From positions 1,659,697-1,723,696 of the forward strand of contig OY282371.1 in the NCBI GenBank assembly GCA_958295715.1: a stretch of DNA of 64,000 nucleotides, read 5' to 3'. The first letter of the stretch is position 1. Every line of letters starts with the position of its first letter. This stretch comes from an uncultured Dehalococcoidia bacterium (lineage in GTDB: Bacteria; Chloroflexota; Dehalococcoidia; Lucifugimonadales; GCA-2712585). Below the pieces are notes generated by a model, which made no database searches, was not told the origin of the DNA, and saw only the letters and a list, made by a program, of their open reading frames with translations. A program made the position numbers and the translations under genes. This document shows positions 9,693 through 19,244 of the stretch, one piece after another.

Positions 9693-11266
9693 ACACCTGC
9701 GAGTACCTGAACATCGCCAACGCTATCGCGCCCCACAGGACAAGCGTCGTTTTCGAAGGCCGACGCCTGACCTTCCAACACCTGAAGGAGCGCGTCAACC
9801 GCCTGGCCAACGCCCTGTGGGGCCTGGGGGTGAAGCCCGGCGACCGGGTGGCCTTCTTCAACGTGAACACCCCGGAGCTTATCGAGTCCTACCTGGCCTC
9901 GGCCCAGCTAGACGCCATATTCGTGCCCCTCAACTACCGGGTCCGGGCGCAGGAGGCCGCGGAGATGCTGCGAGTCTGCCAGCCGGCCGTCCTGATGACG
10001 GGCAGCCGGTACTTGGAACTGGCGCGCTCAGCCCTGAGGGAGGCCCCGGCCTCCGCGCGCCTGGTAGCCTTGGAGGAGCGGGCCGGGGATGGCTGTCTCT
10101 TCTACGACGACCTCCTGGCGTCGGCGTCCCCCGAGGAGGAGCGGTTTCCCGCCGCCGGCTCGGATGACGCCACCCTTCTCCTGTTCACCTCCGGGACCAC
10201 GGGAACGCCCAAGGCCGTCACCCTAAACCACGACAGTTTCAGTTCCTACATGCTGTCAAGCGTCCCGCCGGCGGACCCCGACGTTGAGGAGCGCAACCTC
10301 CTATCGGTTCCCATGTTCCACGTGGCGGGAATGCAGGGCGCCCTCGCCGCCATCTACGGCGGGCGCACCCTGTTGCTGGCCCGCCAGTTCGAGGCCCGGG
10401 AGTGGATGGAGTTGGCCCAAGGGGAGCGGGCCGACAGGGCCGGGATGGTTCCAACCATGCTCAAGCAGGTGATAGACCACCCGCGGTTTGAGGAGTACGA
10501 CCTGTCCAGCCTGAAGGTTATCGCTTACGGCGCGGCCCCCATGCCCTTGGCGGTTATCAAGAGGGCCATCGCCCTGTTTCCCAAGGTGAAGTTCATCAAC
10601 GCCTTCGGCCAGACGGAGACCGGCTCCACCATCACCATGCTTCCCCCGGAAGACCACGCGCTGGAAGGCCCCCAGGAGGAAATCGACAGGAAGCTGCGTC
10701 GCCTTGCGTCGGTGGGAAGGCCCCTGGAAGACGTGGAGGTGGCCATATTTGATGAGGAGGGCGGGCAGGCCCCCACGGGGGCGGTTGGCGAGGTGGCCGC
10801 CCGTGGGCCGCGGCTTATGAGCGGCTACTGGGGGAACGAGGCCGCCACCAGGGACGCCTTCAGCCGGGGCTGGCTCTACACCGGCGACCGGGGCTATGTG
10901 GACGAGGACGGCTACCTGTACTTGACGGGGCGTTCTAAGGATTTCATCAAGCGGGGCGGCGAGATGATTTCGCCTCAGGAGGTGGAGGAGACCCTCGCCG
11001 CCCATCCTGGCGTCGCCGAGGCCGCCGTGATAGGCGCGCCGGACCTGTCTTGGGGCGAACGGGTGCGGGCCATCGTGGCGCCGCGTCCGGGCAGCTCCGT
11101 AACCGCCCAGGAGCTTATCGACCACTGCCACAAGCGGCTGGCCAGCTTCAAGCGGCCTGAGTCGGTGGTCTTCGTGGATGAACTGCCCAAAAACCACTTG
11201 GGAAAGGTCCTGAAGCGAGTCCTCCGCGAACGGCACGGCCATCCCATAGAGGGGCCTGAGGCCTAG
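9689..11266 (+). CDS. Acyl-CoA synthetase (AMP-forming), ANL superfamily
   Basis: A 525 aa ligase activating a carboxylic acid to its acyl-CoA through an acyl-adenylate. The P-loop LLFTSGTTGTPKAVTL, the FGQTETGS motif, the hinge YTGDRGYVDEDGYLYLTGRSKD and the C-terminal catalytic Lys in PKNHLGKVLKR are all present. With the two crotonases upstream it could form an activation and beta-oxidation unit. Chain length and substrate are not evident. Confidence 0.93.
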   Translation: MNTCEYLNIANAIAPHRTSVVFEGRRLTFQHLKERVNRLANALWGLGVKPGDRVAFFNVNTPELIESYLASAQLDAIFVPLNYRVRAQEAAEMLRVCQPAVLMTGSRYLELARSALREAPASARLVALEERAGDGCLFYDDLLASASPEEERFPAAGSDDATLLLFTSGTTGTPKAVTLNHDSFSSYMLSSVPPADPDVEERNLLSVPMFHVAGMQGALAAIYGGRTLLLARQFEAREWMELAQGERADRAGMVPTMLKQVIDHPRFEEYDLSSLKVIAYGAAPMPLAVIKRAIALFPKVKFINAFGQTETGSTITMLPPEDHALEGPQEEIDRKLRRLASVGRPLEDVEVAIFDEEGGQAPTGAVGEVAARGPRLMSGYWGNEAATRDAFSRGWLYTGDRGYVDEDGYLYLTGRSKDFIKRGGEMISPQEVEETLAAHPGVAEAAVIGAPDLSWGERVRAIVAPRPGSSVTAQELIDHCHKRLASFKRPESVVFVDELPKNHLGKVLKRVLRERHGHPIEGPEA

Positions 11267-11273
11267 AGAGTCG

Positions 11274-11302
11274 TTGACAGCCACACAGTCCAAAGATAAA
11301 AT
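11274..11302 (+). promoter_or_regulatory. Sigma-70-type promoter
   Basis: TTGACA (11274-11279), a 17 nt spacer, then TAAAAT (11297-11302), just after the acyl-CoA synthetase stop. It points at the P-loop kinase gene, with a predicted start near 11309 and a leader of about 50 nt. Confidence 0.75.
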
Positions 11303-11357
11303 CTCTGACTGCATCCACTGGGAATCGCTAAGGAATTAAGGGGAGACGCTGCATCCG

Positions 11358-12032
11358 TTGTCCAGCCCGAAACGGCCCCGCGCCGGAAGCCCCGGCGCAG
11401 TCCCGGTCCCCCAGGGCGAACCACCACCCGCCAGTTCACTGGTAATACTGCTGGCCGGCGTGCCGGGCGTAGGCAAGACAACGGTGGGCAACGCGCTGCT
11501 GGGCGAACTGGGCCTGACCCACCACATAAGCACCGGGTTCCTGCGCGCGGCCATCGACGGGTACGTGTCGCCCAGCCAGGGGGAGCTTCTGCGGCGGCAC
11601 GCCTTCGACGCCTACGAGCTTCTTGACGGGGCCAACCTCCCTCACGAGGAGCGGATACTGCGCGGGGCCATCGCCCAAACGGAGTTGCTGAAGCCGGTCG
11701 TCACGGCCTGCGTCGCCCGGGCGCGGCGGGAGGGCATCGGCCTCGTGATGGAGGGCAGCCACTTCATACCGGGCGTCATCGACCCCGCGGAGCTTGGCGC
11801 CGACCTGCTGTGCGTCTTGGACGTTCCTGATCGCCAGGAACTCCGGCGGCGGGCCCAGAGCGACAACCATCTAAAGAGGCGTCTCTCCGCGTGGGACCTG
11901 GAGCGGATGGGGATGCTTCAGGACCAGCTGCTGGCCATGGCCCGGCGCCACAACCGGCCCGTCATCGTGAACAAGCGCCTGGCCGACGCGGTGGGAGGGG
12001 TCAAGGCCTTGGCGGGGGAACTAGCCGCCTAA
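11358..12032 (+). CDS. P-loop kinase, 2-phosphoglycerate-kinase-like
   Basis: A 224 aa nucleoside-triphosphate-binding protein with Walker A GVPGVGKTTVG, the switch-like HHISTGFLRAAIDGY, and EGSHFIPGVIDP followed by LLCVLDV. This pattern resembles the kinase domain of 2-phosphoglycerate kinases and related small P-loop kinases. The TTG start at 11358 is tentative; AAGGGGAG lies 12-19 nt upstream. Its own promoter suggests it is monocistronic. The phosphorylated substrate is not established. Confidence 0.65.
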   Translation: MSSPKRPRAGSPGAVPVPQGEPPPASSLVILLAGVPGVGKTTVGNALLGELGLTHHISTGFLRAAIDGYVSPSQGELLRRHAFDAYELLDGANLPHEERILRGAIAQTELLKPVVTACVARARREGIGLVMEGSHFIPGVIDPAELGADLLCVLDVPDRQELRRRAQSDNHLKRRLSAWDLERMGMLQDQLLAMARRHNRPVIVNKRLADAVGGVKALAGELAA

Positions 12033-12060
12033 CCGCCGAGATGTAGCGACCGTTCGCGCT
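12033..12060 (+). repeat. Left copy of 28-nt direct repeat flanking the defence island
   Basis: CCGCCGAGATGTAGCGACCG followed by TTCGCGCT. The same orientation recurs at 23416-23443 with 26 of 28 bases identical. The two copies lie just outside the lower-GC gene block, so they may be its boundaries (attachment site or target duplication). Confidence 0.7.
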
Positions 12061-12501
12061 CCAAGGGGCCTCAGCCAAGCGGTTATGATAGCTTCCCTTA
12101 TCGGCGCAATCGCCGCCGCTCCAAAGGACGTCAACCGCTGGGCAGAGAGGCGGGGCCGGCAACTAGCGCGAGGGCGCTATGGCAGAGAGACGGGTTAGCG
12201 TTCATCTCGTGGAACAGCACGACCTAGGAATGAACTGTTCCACGAGATAGTGGAAGTTCAGAATGGTCGTCTCGTCCGGCAGAGATGCCGGCAGCCTCAC
12301 CCCTACTAACCGCCTCACCGGCCAGCCTGGTATAGCAGTTCTTTCGTGCCGGGGCGCCAGGAGGATTGAGGCAGCAACGGGGTTTTCCTGCTAAGCGTCC
12401 ACACCGCTTTAAGGGCACAGTCCCTGATCGTGTTAAACATAGTTGGCGATATGCTTGGTATAGGTTCGATAGGGTCGCAGAATTCGTTGATGAATGTCAT
12501 A
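12061..12501. other. Intergenic region downstream of the defence operon
   Basis: About 440 nt with no supported gene. It holds a perfect 14 bp inverted repeat (12204-12248), two copies of a GGCAGAGAG(G/A)CGGG word near 12144 and 12181, and a shift from GC-rich to more AT-rich sequence towards 12400. It looks like the left junction of an inserted segment. Confidence 0.5.
12204..12248. repeat. Perfect 14-bp inverted repeat with 17-nt loop
   Basis: Arms ATCTCGTGGAACAG (12204-12217) and CTGTTCCACGAGAT (12235-12248). The stem is about half GC and no T-run follows, so a protein-binding site or a recombination element is as likely as a terminator. Confidence 0.7.
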
Positions 12502-15500
12502 CTAAGACCTTCCAAGTGATTGGTATGACCACACGGGACGCCGTAGCAAGTTGAACGTATCCAGTGTTTGAGCGCCCCCTTCGTCGCGGCAACTCGTTAA
12601 CGCTTCCGCTAACAATCCCACCGGGTTTGTCCAATCCCATAAGGGATGGACTACCAGCGCCTGCCTGTTGCCTACTTCCAGCCCAGGCAGGTCTCCGAAA
12701 TCACGCGGTGTTGCCTGGAAAGACTTGCAAAACGAATCCCGGAGCTTAGCGGCATACTCGCGCCATCCTTCCAAATCAGGAACAGAGAACGTCCCACCTA
12801 CCCCAAAGTCAAAGCTGCCGACTTGCAGACATCTGATGAATGAGACCCCAAGCCGCCAGTCAAGCAACCCGTGATAAGCCATGTTCCGGTAGTTCCTGAG
12901 ACAGTTGTAACATGACGCATCACAAGCTGCCCGGTGCTCTTGGCCCAAGACTGACCCGATAAAGCTGTCGGACCGGGGATTGGAGCTTGTTGCTGACGCC
13001 AGCAAGCTTTCCCAATTATCACTTATCCAATTAGTGAATCCTGCCCCGTTGGCCAAGTGGTCGCTAATGATAATTTCACCCACCTCTGCCCCGTCTCCTA
13101 ACTTCACTCGCCTCACGTTGCTGATGTCAAGCTCGTCAGGATCAATGTCGAGTTCTTCGGCGGCAATCGCTTTGAGGATGAACGCAGCCGAATAGTAGGC
13201 GGCCTTAATTCCCACTGCTCCCACCGGATCTAGCCAGAGGCCTGGAAGAACTGACTCTGGTCTGATGCGCAACACGTCCGTCGATTTAGGCGCAACAATT
13301 GCAATGGATTCAGGTTCAGCGACTCCTATGAAGTTGAGTTTGTCAGCCTTCTGAAATCGCTGGTCTATCCACTGATTTTCCAACTTTCGACCCTTGCTTC
13401 CGTGTTGTGCCGTGCCAATCGCCCCTTCAAACAGACGCCCTTGCCTGTCGTTCACCCGGTACACTCTGCCCGATTTGGAAAAAGCGATTGCGCTGTTAGT
13501 TCCGGACACTGGCCGGCAATGAGCTGGGTCTGACTCGGCGACAGTGGAGACCCCGGTAGGCAGAAACTCGACATCCTCGGCAGCGTCACTTCCAGGACCA
13601 AGGCTGGCGCGGAAAGCCAACGGAACTGCGAACTGGAATGTGCGGAACGCTGGGTCATTATCCTTTCCACAACGGCACTCGGGACAGTAATCGTCTTCCG
13701 GCTTGCTATCATGCGTAGCAGTGTAGTGACACTGCCCACAGCGAGACATCCATCTCCGAGAGGGCAAAGGATCGTTCTCACTCGGATGCCACCCGTTGTT
13801 CCGGTATAACAGAGGCGCCGTGAACCCGATGGCCCGGTAGATACGCTTATCCTTGGTTCTCTGGGAGCCAGGAGCGAATTCGGTAACGGCCAAGTCAAGA
13901 TCCCGGTCGGTAGTGAGGGCGTTCCTGCCCCGTAAACCTTGATAAAACAGCCGGACACGAGACGGCATCCCGTACATCGGAAGAATCGCGTATTCTGCCA
14001 TCCTTTCTGCCAGGCCATCACTCGTGATTTCGGAATTCGCGCACGCTTCCTCAATTTTGGTGAACAAGTCTTCTCTCGCATAATTTACGAGTTCACCTGC
14101 TGATATACTTCCAGCTAGGCCCGTACACAAGGCAGCTGCGATGTCAGCGACGTCCGTGGCAGACTCGAGCCACTCTCGAACCGCGTCTCTCCGGCTTTGT
14201 TCTCTGGTCCAATTAGACACTAGTCCGAACTCACCGTGACTATCAGGCGGTCGCGGGCTTTCCCGCCAGTGGACCCCCGCGGCTTGGAAAGCCCGGCGCA
14301 GGCATTCCTTTGCCATCAGCCTCTGCGCAATTTCCATGCGTCCGGTGGATAGGAACGGCACTGGCGCAGGGTCGCCCGTGATTCGCGCGGGGTGGTGGTA
14401 GTAAAATTCGTCATGGCTCCGGCCCCGGCAGATGGTGAGCACAGTCGCGAAAGGTTGTCCCCGGCGGCCGGCCCGTCCCGACCGCTGCTGGTAGTTGAAG
14501 CGCATTGGCGGCATATTCCCCTGGACGACACTCTGGAGACTGCCAATGTCAACGCCCACCTCCATCGTTGTGGTGACGCTGAGCATATCTATCGCATCTA
14601 CTTCTCGCACGAGTGGACGGTGAGGATTGTTTTCAAGGTCCACAGTGATGTCGCGGAACAGTCTTTGCCGCTCTGCCTGGTTATCTGTTTGGGCAGTAAG
14701 CTCCTCCACATGAAGGCGTACCGGCTGCCGTCGTTCTGCCGCCTCTTTCGCGTAGTAGTTCTGTGAGTGCAACTCCTCACAGGTTGCGTTTGGATTGCCC
14801 GGCAATGGGTCTTGGCAGAACTGGCTCGTACAAATTCCCGGGTTGTACAAGTGCGGACGACGGCATCCCGTGCAACGCCACACCGGGTCAGAGCCGATTG
14901 CGACACGGACCATCAAGCCCCTAGGATCGATTTTGAAATACGAGTGGCCCCCGGTAACGCATATGGCTTCACGCACCGTTTCAAGCAAAGTGGTTTCACT
15001 GACGCCGTGAAAGCGAGCGCATTTTTTAACAAAATTGCGAATGCCGGCTCGCGCAGAATCCCAGTCTAACCAGTGATGAATGGTATAAGCGTCCTGGCCC
15101 TCCCGTGGGTAGCGATAATAGTCCCCTAGCATCCTAAGAGCGCCGTTGAGAATGCTAACTAAAACACCGCGAGATAATCCGCAACTGCCCGCCAAGCGCA
15201 TGACTGCATTGTCCGGAATGTTCAACATCGCATAACCAAGACCAGATGATTCGAAACCGAAATACAGCCTTGAGAATAGCTCAGAGCTAATTTCGCTAGT
15301 TACCTTGGCGCGCAACTTCTCGCGTCCTATCTTGCCTGATGGTGAAAGGTTAGGGTTCCAGCCAGACCCAGGACTATCAAAATCGAACAGCGTTGTCCAT
15401 TTTCGCTGAGCGCCATCATATTCGAATTCTTGGAACTGGACATCTTGGCCAGCCGGGTTAACGCCCAACTTCTTCAATCTTTGGATTAGCGTCCCAGTTC

Positions 15501-18258
15501 CTCCCCCAGTGTCTTCAAAGAGGAGACGCAGGGGAACAGCGCGACTGGCGCCACGCTCTGCGACTTTGGAGAATTTCGACTTGGCATTTGCAATAGGTTC
15601 TTCCAGAGCTCGACGGGCTGCCTCCGATAGACTGGCAAGCGTTTTCTCGTCGATCTCTTCCATCTTTTCATCTTCTAACAATTTGAGATAGGCAGATGGA
15701 AGATCCGGTTGCGACTTGGCCAGTTCCAAAGCATCAGGTGACGCCGGGCATCCAGTAGCTTGCAGGTCTGCTAGCAAAGCCGGTTCTGCTATCGCGAATT
15801 TCCTTAACTCATCGTACATGGCCTCTCGCACGAGGTCGGAATAGTGTGACCTTTCAATCCCATTCGCGAGTTCTGCCGCGCTTTGCCGGCTATCTGAGAA
15901 AACGACTAGTTTCTTAGCATCTTCAGGCAGGAAATAGAACATTTCCTTGGAGAGTATCTGGGTGATTTTCCCAAAGCCGGTGCGGAATCCGCGCACCGGC
16001 GACTTGCGATACTTGCGGAATTTGTAATCAGCCGCGCACAACGGGCAGGTGGCAGGCAGCGCTCCGCTTTCACTTCCAGACAATGGGTCGACTTCAAATG
16101 CGTAACCCCAGATAGGGCTCTTGTGGTTAAGTTTCACCTGCCCCGTAGTAGGGTCAAGGCTAGCCGCCTTCCACCGAGCTGTCACTGTGCCACCACTGGG
16201 GACTGGCTGTTTCCACCGACATGAGTCAGGGTTCAACTCCGCTGCTCCGGATGGCCAGAATATCGCGAAGTCGTTGTACGTTCTCCTATCAACGAAGCGG
16301 GCAGGTTGCCGGTCTGGTATGCCCTCGATGTCAGCATCAGTGATTAGAAGTTCCCAGCCTTCGCCGTCCTCAAGTTCAAACCTACTGCCACCAAACATAG
16401 TGGTTCCACAGACTTCACAGTAGAGCAGGTCTAGCACCCGGTGTGGTCCGTCCGGGTTATCACACAAAATGGGCGCATTTTGAAACAGTTTGCCTGTGGT
16501 CCTCCCTCCCGCCATCTCAGCAGGGTCGCACCCGCATCCCGGTTGAGTGCAGGCCCAAAGCCCCTCGATATTCTTGAAGAACCAATGTAGTCTGAACGAG
16601 GGCAATCGTCCCGTCGACCCGCACAGCTCCCGTGCAATCAGAAGGCCGCGGGTGGCGGCGTGCGCCACGGTCTCGTCACAGCCGGGGCCAAACAAACGAC
16701 GGCTGAATTCGCTCAGACTGGTCGCCCTGGTTACCCCGCCTTGTGAACAGGCCGCAAGCATACGAGCTCCGACTTGCAAACTTTCCGATTCTAGAACGTC
16801 CTCCAGACTACAGGTGTCCTCGTCCGGGAATTTGCCGGTTGAACGCAGCAATTCTGCCTTTATTGCGTTTGCGTCCGGCTCGGGGTCTGCTGTCTTTGAC
16901 AATTCTGCTATAGCGACAAACGGCTCTATGGGAAGCGTTCTTGATGTGTCAGAGCTTGGAATATCCACTCGGCGGCCTGGAATAATCTGTGAACTCGTCC
17001 ATTCAGAGCCAAAAAACTCGGAAAGGAACCGCAGGCTCTTGGGGTCGTCTGGCTCCAACGACGCGCTGGAACCCATAATTCTCAGTTTTGGACTATCCGG
17101 AGTTAACCCCAGCCGGAGCAGCAACAGCTTCAGAAGGTACGCCACTTCGGTTCCTGCCGTGCCTCTATGGAGATGCAACTCGTCAATGATTAGGTGGAAA
17201 ACGCTACCGTCTTTTTCCAGCCATTGCTTCGTTTTTTCAAAGATGCCCCTATCCGCGTCTCGCATTAGCATGACGCTGAGCATACTAAAGTTAGTGATGA
17301 GGATGTCTGGGGGAGCGTCTTGCATATCCCACCGGCAGCGCATTTCTGCGCCGTCCAAGCTCGGGAAGAAGTGGCGGGCTTCCTTTTTCCCCGTATCGAG
17401 GGCGTGTTTGTGGGCTGCAGCAGCGGCGCCTTCCGCTTCTTTCAAAAGCTTTACCAGCCTGTCAATCCTCGGGCGGTCCGGTTGTTGTACGCCTTTGGTG
17501 TCCGGTGAAAACTCGTGACCAGCCACCGGCGTGTCTCCGTTATAGCGTCCGAAGTAGAACCGGTTTCCATCGCGGTTCTGGTCAAACCAGTCCCGGGCCT
17601 CTGGCGAGTCTAAGGCGAATCGTAAACGACTTAGCTGATCTTCGACCAGAGCATTCATTGGGTATACAATCAAACCTCGAACTGCGGCGTCACGGTTCTC
17701 GTTGCCACGCTGTGGAACTCGTAGGCTTCTCCCAGCTTTTTTCCTCCGAGGCCAGCGCTGGTTTCGCCAGTCCTCGTTACGCCACCAGTCGTCTTGGTAG
17801 TCCAGCTTTGGTCCCGGCGCGCCCCAGCCACTGGATTCCTGAACGAGGTAAGCAAAGAGCGGTAGCAAGAACGCTTCAGTCTTCCCCGAGCCAGTTCCGG
17901 CGGTGACGACAGCGCTTGTGCCAGAAAGCGCCCGTTGCAGCATTTCGACTTGGTGCGCGTAGAGGTCCACGTTGAGGTCAAAGTTCCTGACTAGTCCACA
18001 GGAAGCGAGACCCTGGAAGGCTGCAATTTCTCCAGGGTTGAGTCCCGGCAATTCTGCCGGGGTCAGATCCCAGACTGTTTTTCCCGATGTCTGGTACCGG
18101 GGGATTGGCTCTATCCACGGCTCTTGAGAAATCGCGCCGGGTTGCCTTAGCAAACGCTCACGCTCCGCCTCAAGCCCGGGGTATTGGGTCCCGAATGCAG
18201 TTTTTACATAGTCAATGTAGCTATTCCGGACCTTATCAAAGGCATTTATGAAGTCCAT
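12502..18258 (-). CDS. druE: Giant DEAD/DEAH-box helicase with DUF1998-type C terminus (DruE-like)
   Basis: A 1,918 aa superfamily 2 helicase. Motif I GTGSGKT is at residues 121-127, motif II DELH at 359-362, motif III SSASLEPDD follows, and VVFSDSRQSAAEL, TTTMEVGVDIGSL and QRSGRAGRRGQ form the second RecA domain. Several CxxC pairs (CEVCG, CPLC, CTGC, CGQC, CPEC) suggest zinc ribbons. CDASCYNCLRNY at 1779-1790 is the cysteine signature of DUF1998. The length and fused architecture fit Druantia DruE, whereas DISARM splits these parts into DrmA and DrmB. It is the last gene of the leftward operon, 5 nt after the 326 aa gene. Lower GC than the flanks. Confidence 0.8.
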   Translation of the reverse strand: MDFINAFDKVRNSYIDYVKTAFGTQYPGLEAERERLLRQPGAISQEPWIEPIPRYQTSGKTVWDLTPAELPGLNPGEIAAFQGLASCGLVRNFDLNVDLYAHQVEMLQRALSGTSAVVTAGTGSGKTEAFLLPLFAYLVQESSGWGAPGPKLDYQDDWWRNEDWRNQRWPRRKKAGRSLRVPQRGNENRDAAVRGLIVYPMNALVEDQLSRLRFALDSPEARDWFDQNRDGNRFYFGRYNGDTPVAGHEFSPDTKGVQQPDRPRIDRLVKLLKEAEGAAAAAHKHALDTGKKEARHFFPSLDGAEMRCRWDMQDAPPDILITNFSMLSVMLMRDADRGIFEKTKQWLEKDGSVFHLIIDELHLHRGTAGTEVAYLLKLLLLRLGLTPDSPKLRIMGSSASLEPDDPKSLRFLSEFFGSEWTSSQIIPGRRVDIPSSDTSRTLPIEPFVAIAELSKTADPEPDANAIKAELLRSTGKFPDEDTCSLEDVLESESLQVGARMLAACSQGGVTRATSLSEFSRRLFGPGCDETVAHAATRGLLIARELCGSTGRLPSFRLHWFFKNIEGLWACTQPGCGCDPAEMAGGRTTGKLFQNAPILCDNPDGPHRVLDLLYCEVCGTTMFGGSRFELEDGEGWELLITDADIEGIPDRQPARFVDRRTYNDFAIFWPSGAAELNPDSCRWKQPVPSGGTVTARWKAASLDPTTGQVKLNHKSPIWGYAFEVDPLSGSESGALPATCPLCAADYKFRKYRKSPVRGFRTGFGKITQILSKEMFYFLPEDAKKLVVFSDSRQSAAELANGIERSHYSDLVREAMYDELRKFAIAEPALLADLQATGCPASPDALELAKSQPDLPSAYLKLLEDEKMEEIDEKTLASLSEAARRALEEPIANAKSKFSKVAERGASRAVPLRLLFEDTGGGTGTLIQRLKKLGVNPAGQDVQFQEFEYDGAQRKWTTLFDFDSPGSGWNPNLSPSGKIGREKLRAKVTSEISSELFSRLYFGFESSGLGYAMLNIPDNAVMRLAGSCGLSRGVLVSILNGALRMLGDYYRYPREGQDAYTIHHWLDWDSARAGIRNFVKKCARFHGVSETTLLETVREAICVTGGHSYFKIDPRGLMVRVAIGSDPVWRCTGCRRPHLYNPGICTSQFCQDPLPGNPNATCEELHSQNYYAKEAAERRQPVRLHVEELTAQTDNQAERQRLFRDITVDLENNPHRPLVREVDAIDMLSVTTTMEVGVDIGSLQSVVQGNMPPMRFNYQQRSGRAGRRGQPFATVLTICRGRSHDEFYYHHPARITGDPAPVPFLSTGRMEIAQRLMAKECLRRAFQAAGVHWRESPRPPDSHGEFGLVSNWTREQSRRDAVREWLESATDVADIAAALCTGLAGSISAGELVNYAREDLFTKIEEACANSEITSDGLAERMAEYAILPMYGMPSRVRLFYQGLRGRNALTTDRDLDLAVTEFAPGSQRTKDKRIYRAIGFTAPLLYRNNGWHPSENDPLPSRRWMSRCGQCHYTATHDSKPEDDYCPECRCGKDNDPAFRTFQFAVPLAFRASLGPGSDAAEDVEFLPTGVSTVAESDPAHCRPVSGTNSAIAFSKSGRVYRVNDRQGRLFEGAIGTAQHGSKGRKLENQWIDQRFQKADKLNFIGVAEPESIAIVAPKSTDVLRIRPESVLPGLWLDPVGAVGIKAAYYSAAFILKAIAAEELDIDPDELDISNVRRVKLGDGAEVGEIIISDHLANGAGFTNWISDNWESLLASATSSNPRSDSFIGSVLGQEHRAACDASCYNCLRNYRNMAYHGLLDWRLGVSFIRCLQVGSFDFGVGGTFSVPDLEGWREYAAKLRDSFCKSFQATPRDFGDLPGLEVGNRQALVVHPLWDWTNPVGLLAEALTSCRDEGGAQTLDTFNLLRRPVWSYQSLGRS

Positions 18259-18263
18259 CGTCT

Positions 18264-19244
18264 TTACCTTCTTTCGATGGGTTGTTGCCTGAGCTTAGTC
18301 GCAACCGCATTAAAGACACTGGGCGGCGCTTCATCAAATATGTAGAAGCTTTGCATCCCATAAGATGGCTCTCGTTTTGACAGTGTTGGGGAATGTCCGC
18401 TGCACAGGCCCAAGGCCCTTGCAAACAAAGCAGGCAGAGGAGCTCCATACGGCACGTAAGCGCGCCTGGTGGCCAAGTCATATCTCAAGACCCGGCAAAG
18501 CGAGAAGGCAAGTATAGAGTATCGTCCCCAGTCAAGTTCGACTTCTGCCCACTCATCGTTTCGCCATAGCCGGTAGCGCCATATTGACTTCACCGGATCC
18601 TGGTATCTGCTTAGTCGTACTTGTGAAGATGTCTCCCCGGCTGGCAAGAACCTCAACTTGGTCGTATCAAAATCCTCCCTGCGCCAGTTCAGTTCCGGTT
18701 GCTTTAACCACACCAATTTTCGCAGGTATTCCTGGAGCGATGCAGCCACTCGCGCCAGGGACCGGGCCGGCGGGACATCGATATAGCGGAGATTTACATT
18801 AGCTGCAACAGTGTGGATTAGAGAGGGATTTTCAGCGCGAAGCTCTACACGAGCCGGTAGATAAGGACTAGAGCCATTTTGAAACCCCAAGATAATATCT
18901 GCGCCCGCCGCGGTTGCCGCCCTTTCCAGTCTCTGAATTGTGCCTGGTGACCTTGCTCCGCACAAGACCGCCCTAGCAGGCCCTCTCCCGGGAAGCGCGG
19001 CGAGTAGCGGGGGAGCAACGACGACCTGGATGTCACCTTGGTTGAAATGCAAGTCGATATGACCGAGACAGCTCAATGCGCGGAGGACCTGCCACCGGAC
19101 ATCGGCGGCTGGCTCGCCTGCTTCCCACTGCCTCTCCATGACGTTTCTCTGATGAACTTCCCCAAACAACCGCTTAAAACGAGGCCAAGTCACTTTACGC
19201 TCAGAAGAGAGCGCGAACAGTAGGATGTCGCCATTGTCATACAT
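18264..19244 (-). CDS. Uncharacterised Druantia-associated protein (candidate DruG)
   Basis: A 326 aa protein without a motif I recognise. It is mixed alpha/beta in appearance, with a short hydrophobic VVVAPPLLAALPG stretch but no membrane segment or signal peptide. It overlaps the end of the 692 aa gene by 8 nt and lies 5 nt before the helicase gene, so the three are very probably co-translated. By position, between a larger unknown and druE, it would correspond to DruG in the published type II order (druM, druF, druG, druE). That is a placement by synteny only. Confidence 0.6.
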   Translation of the reverse strand: MYDNGDILLFALSSERKVTWPRFKRLFGEVHQRNVMERQWEAGEPAADVRWQVLRALSCLGHIDLHFNQGDIQVVVAPPLLAALPGRGPARAVLCGARSPGTIQRLERAATAAGADIILGFQNGSSPYLPARVELRAENPSLIHTVAANVNLRYIDVPPARSLARVAASLQEYLRKLVWLKQPELNWRREDFDTTKLRFLPAGETSSQVRLSRYQDPVKSIWRYRLWRNDEWAEVELDWGRYSILAFSLCRVLRYDLATRRAYVPYGAPLPALFARALGLCSGHSPTLSKREPSYGMQSFYIFDEAPPSVFNAVATKLRQQPIERR

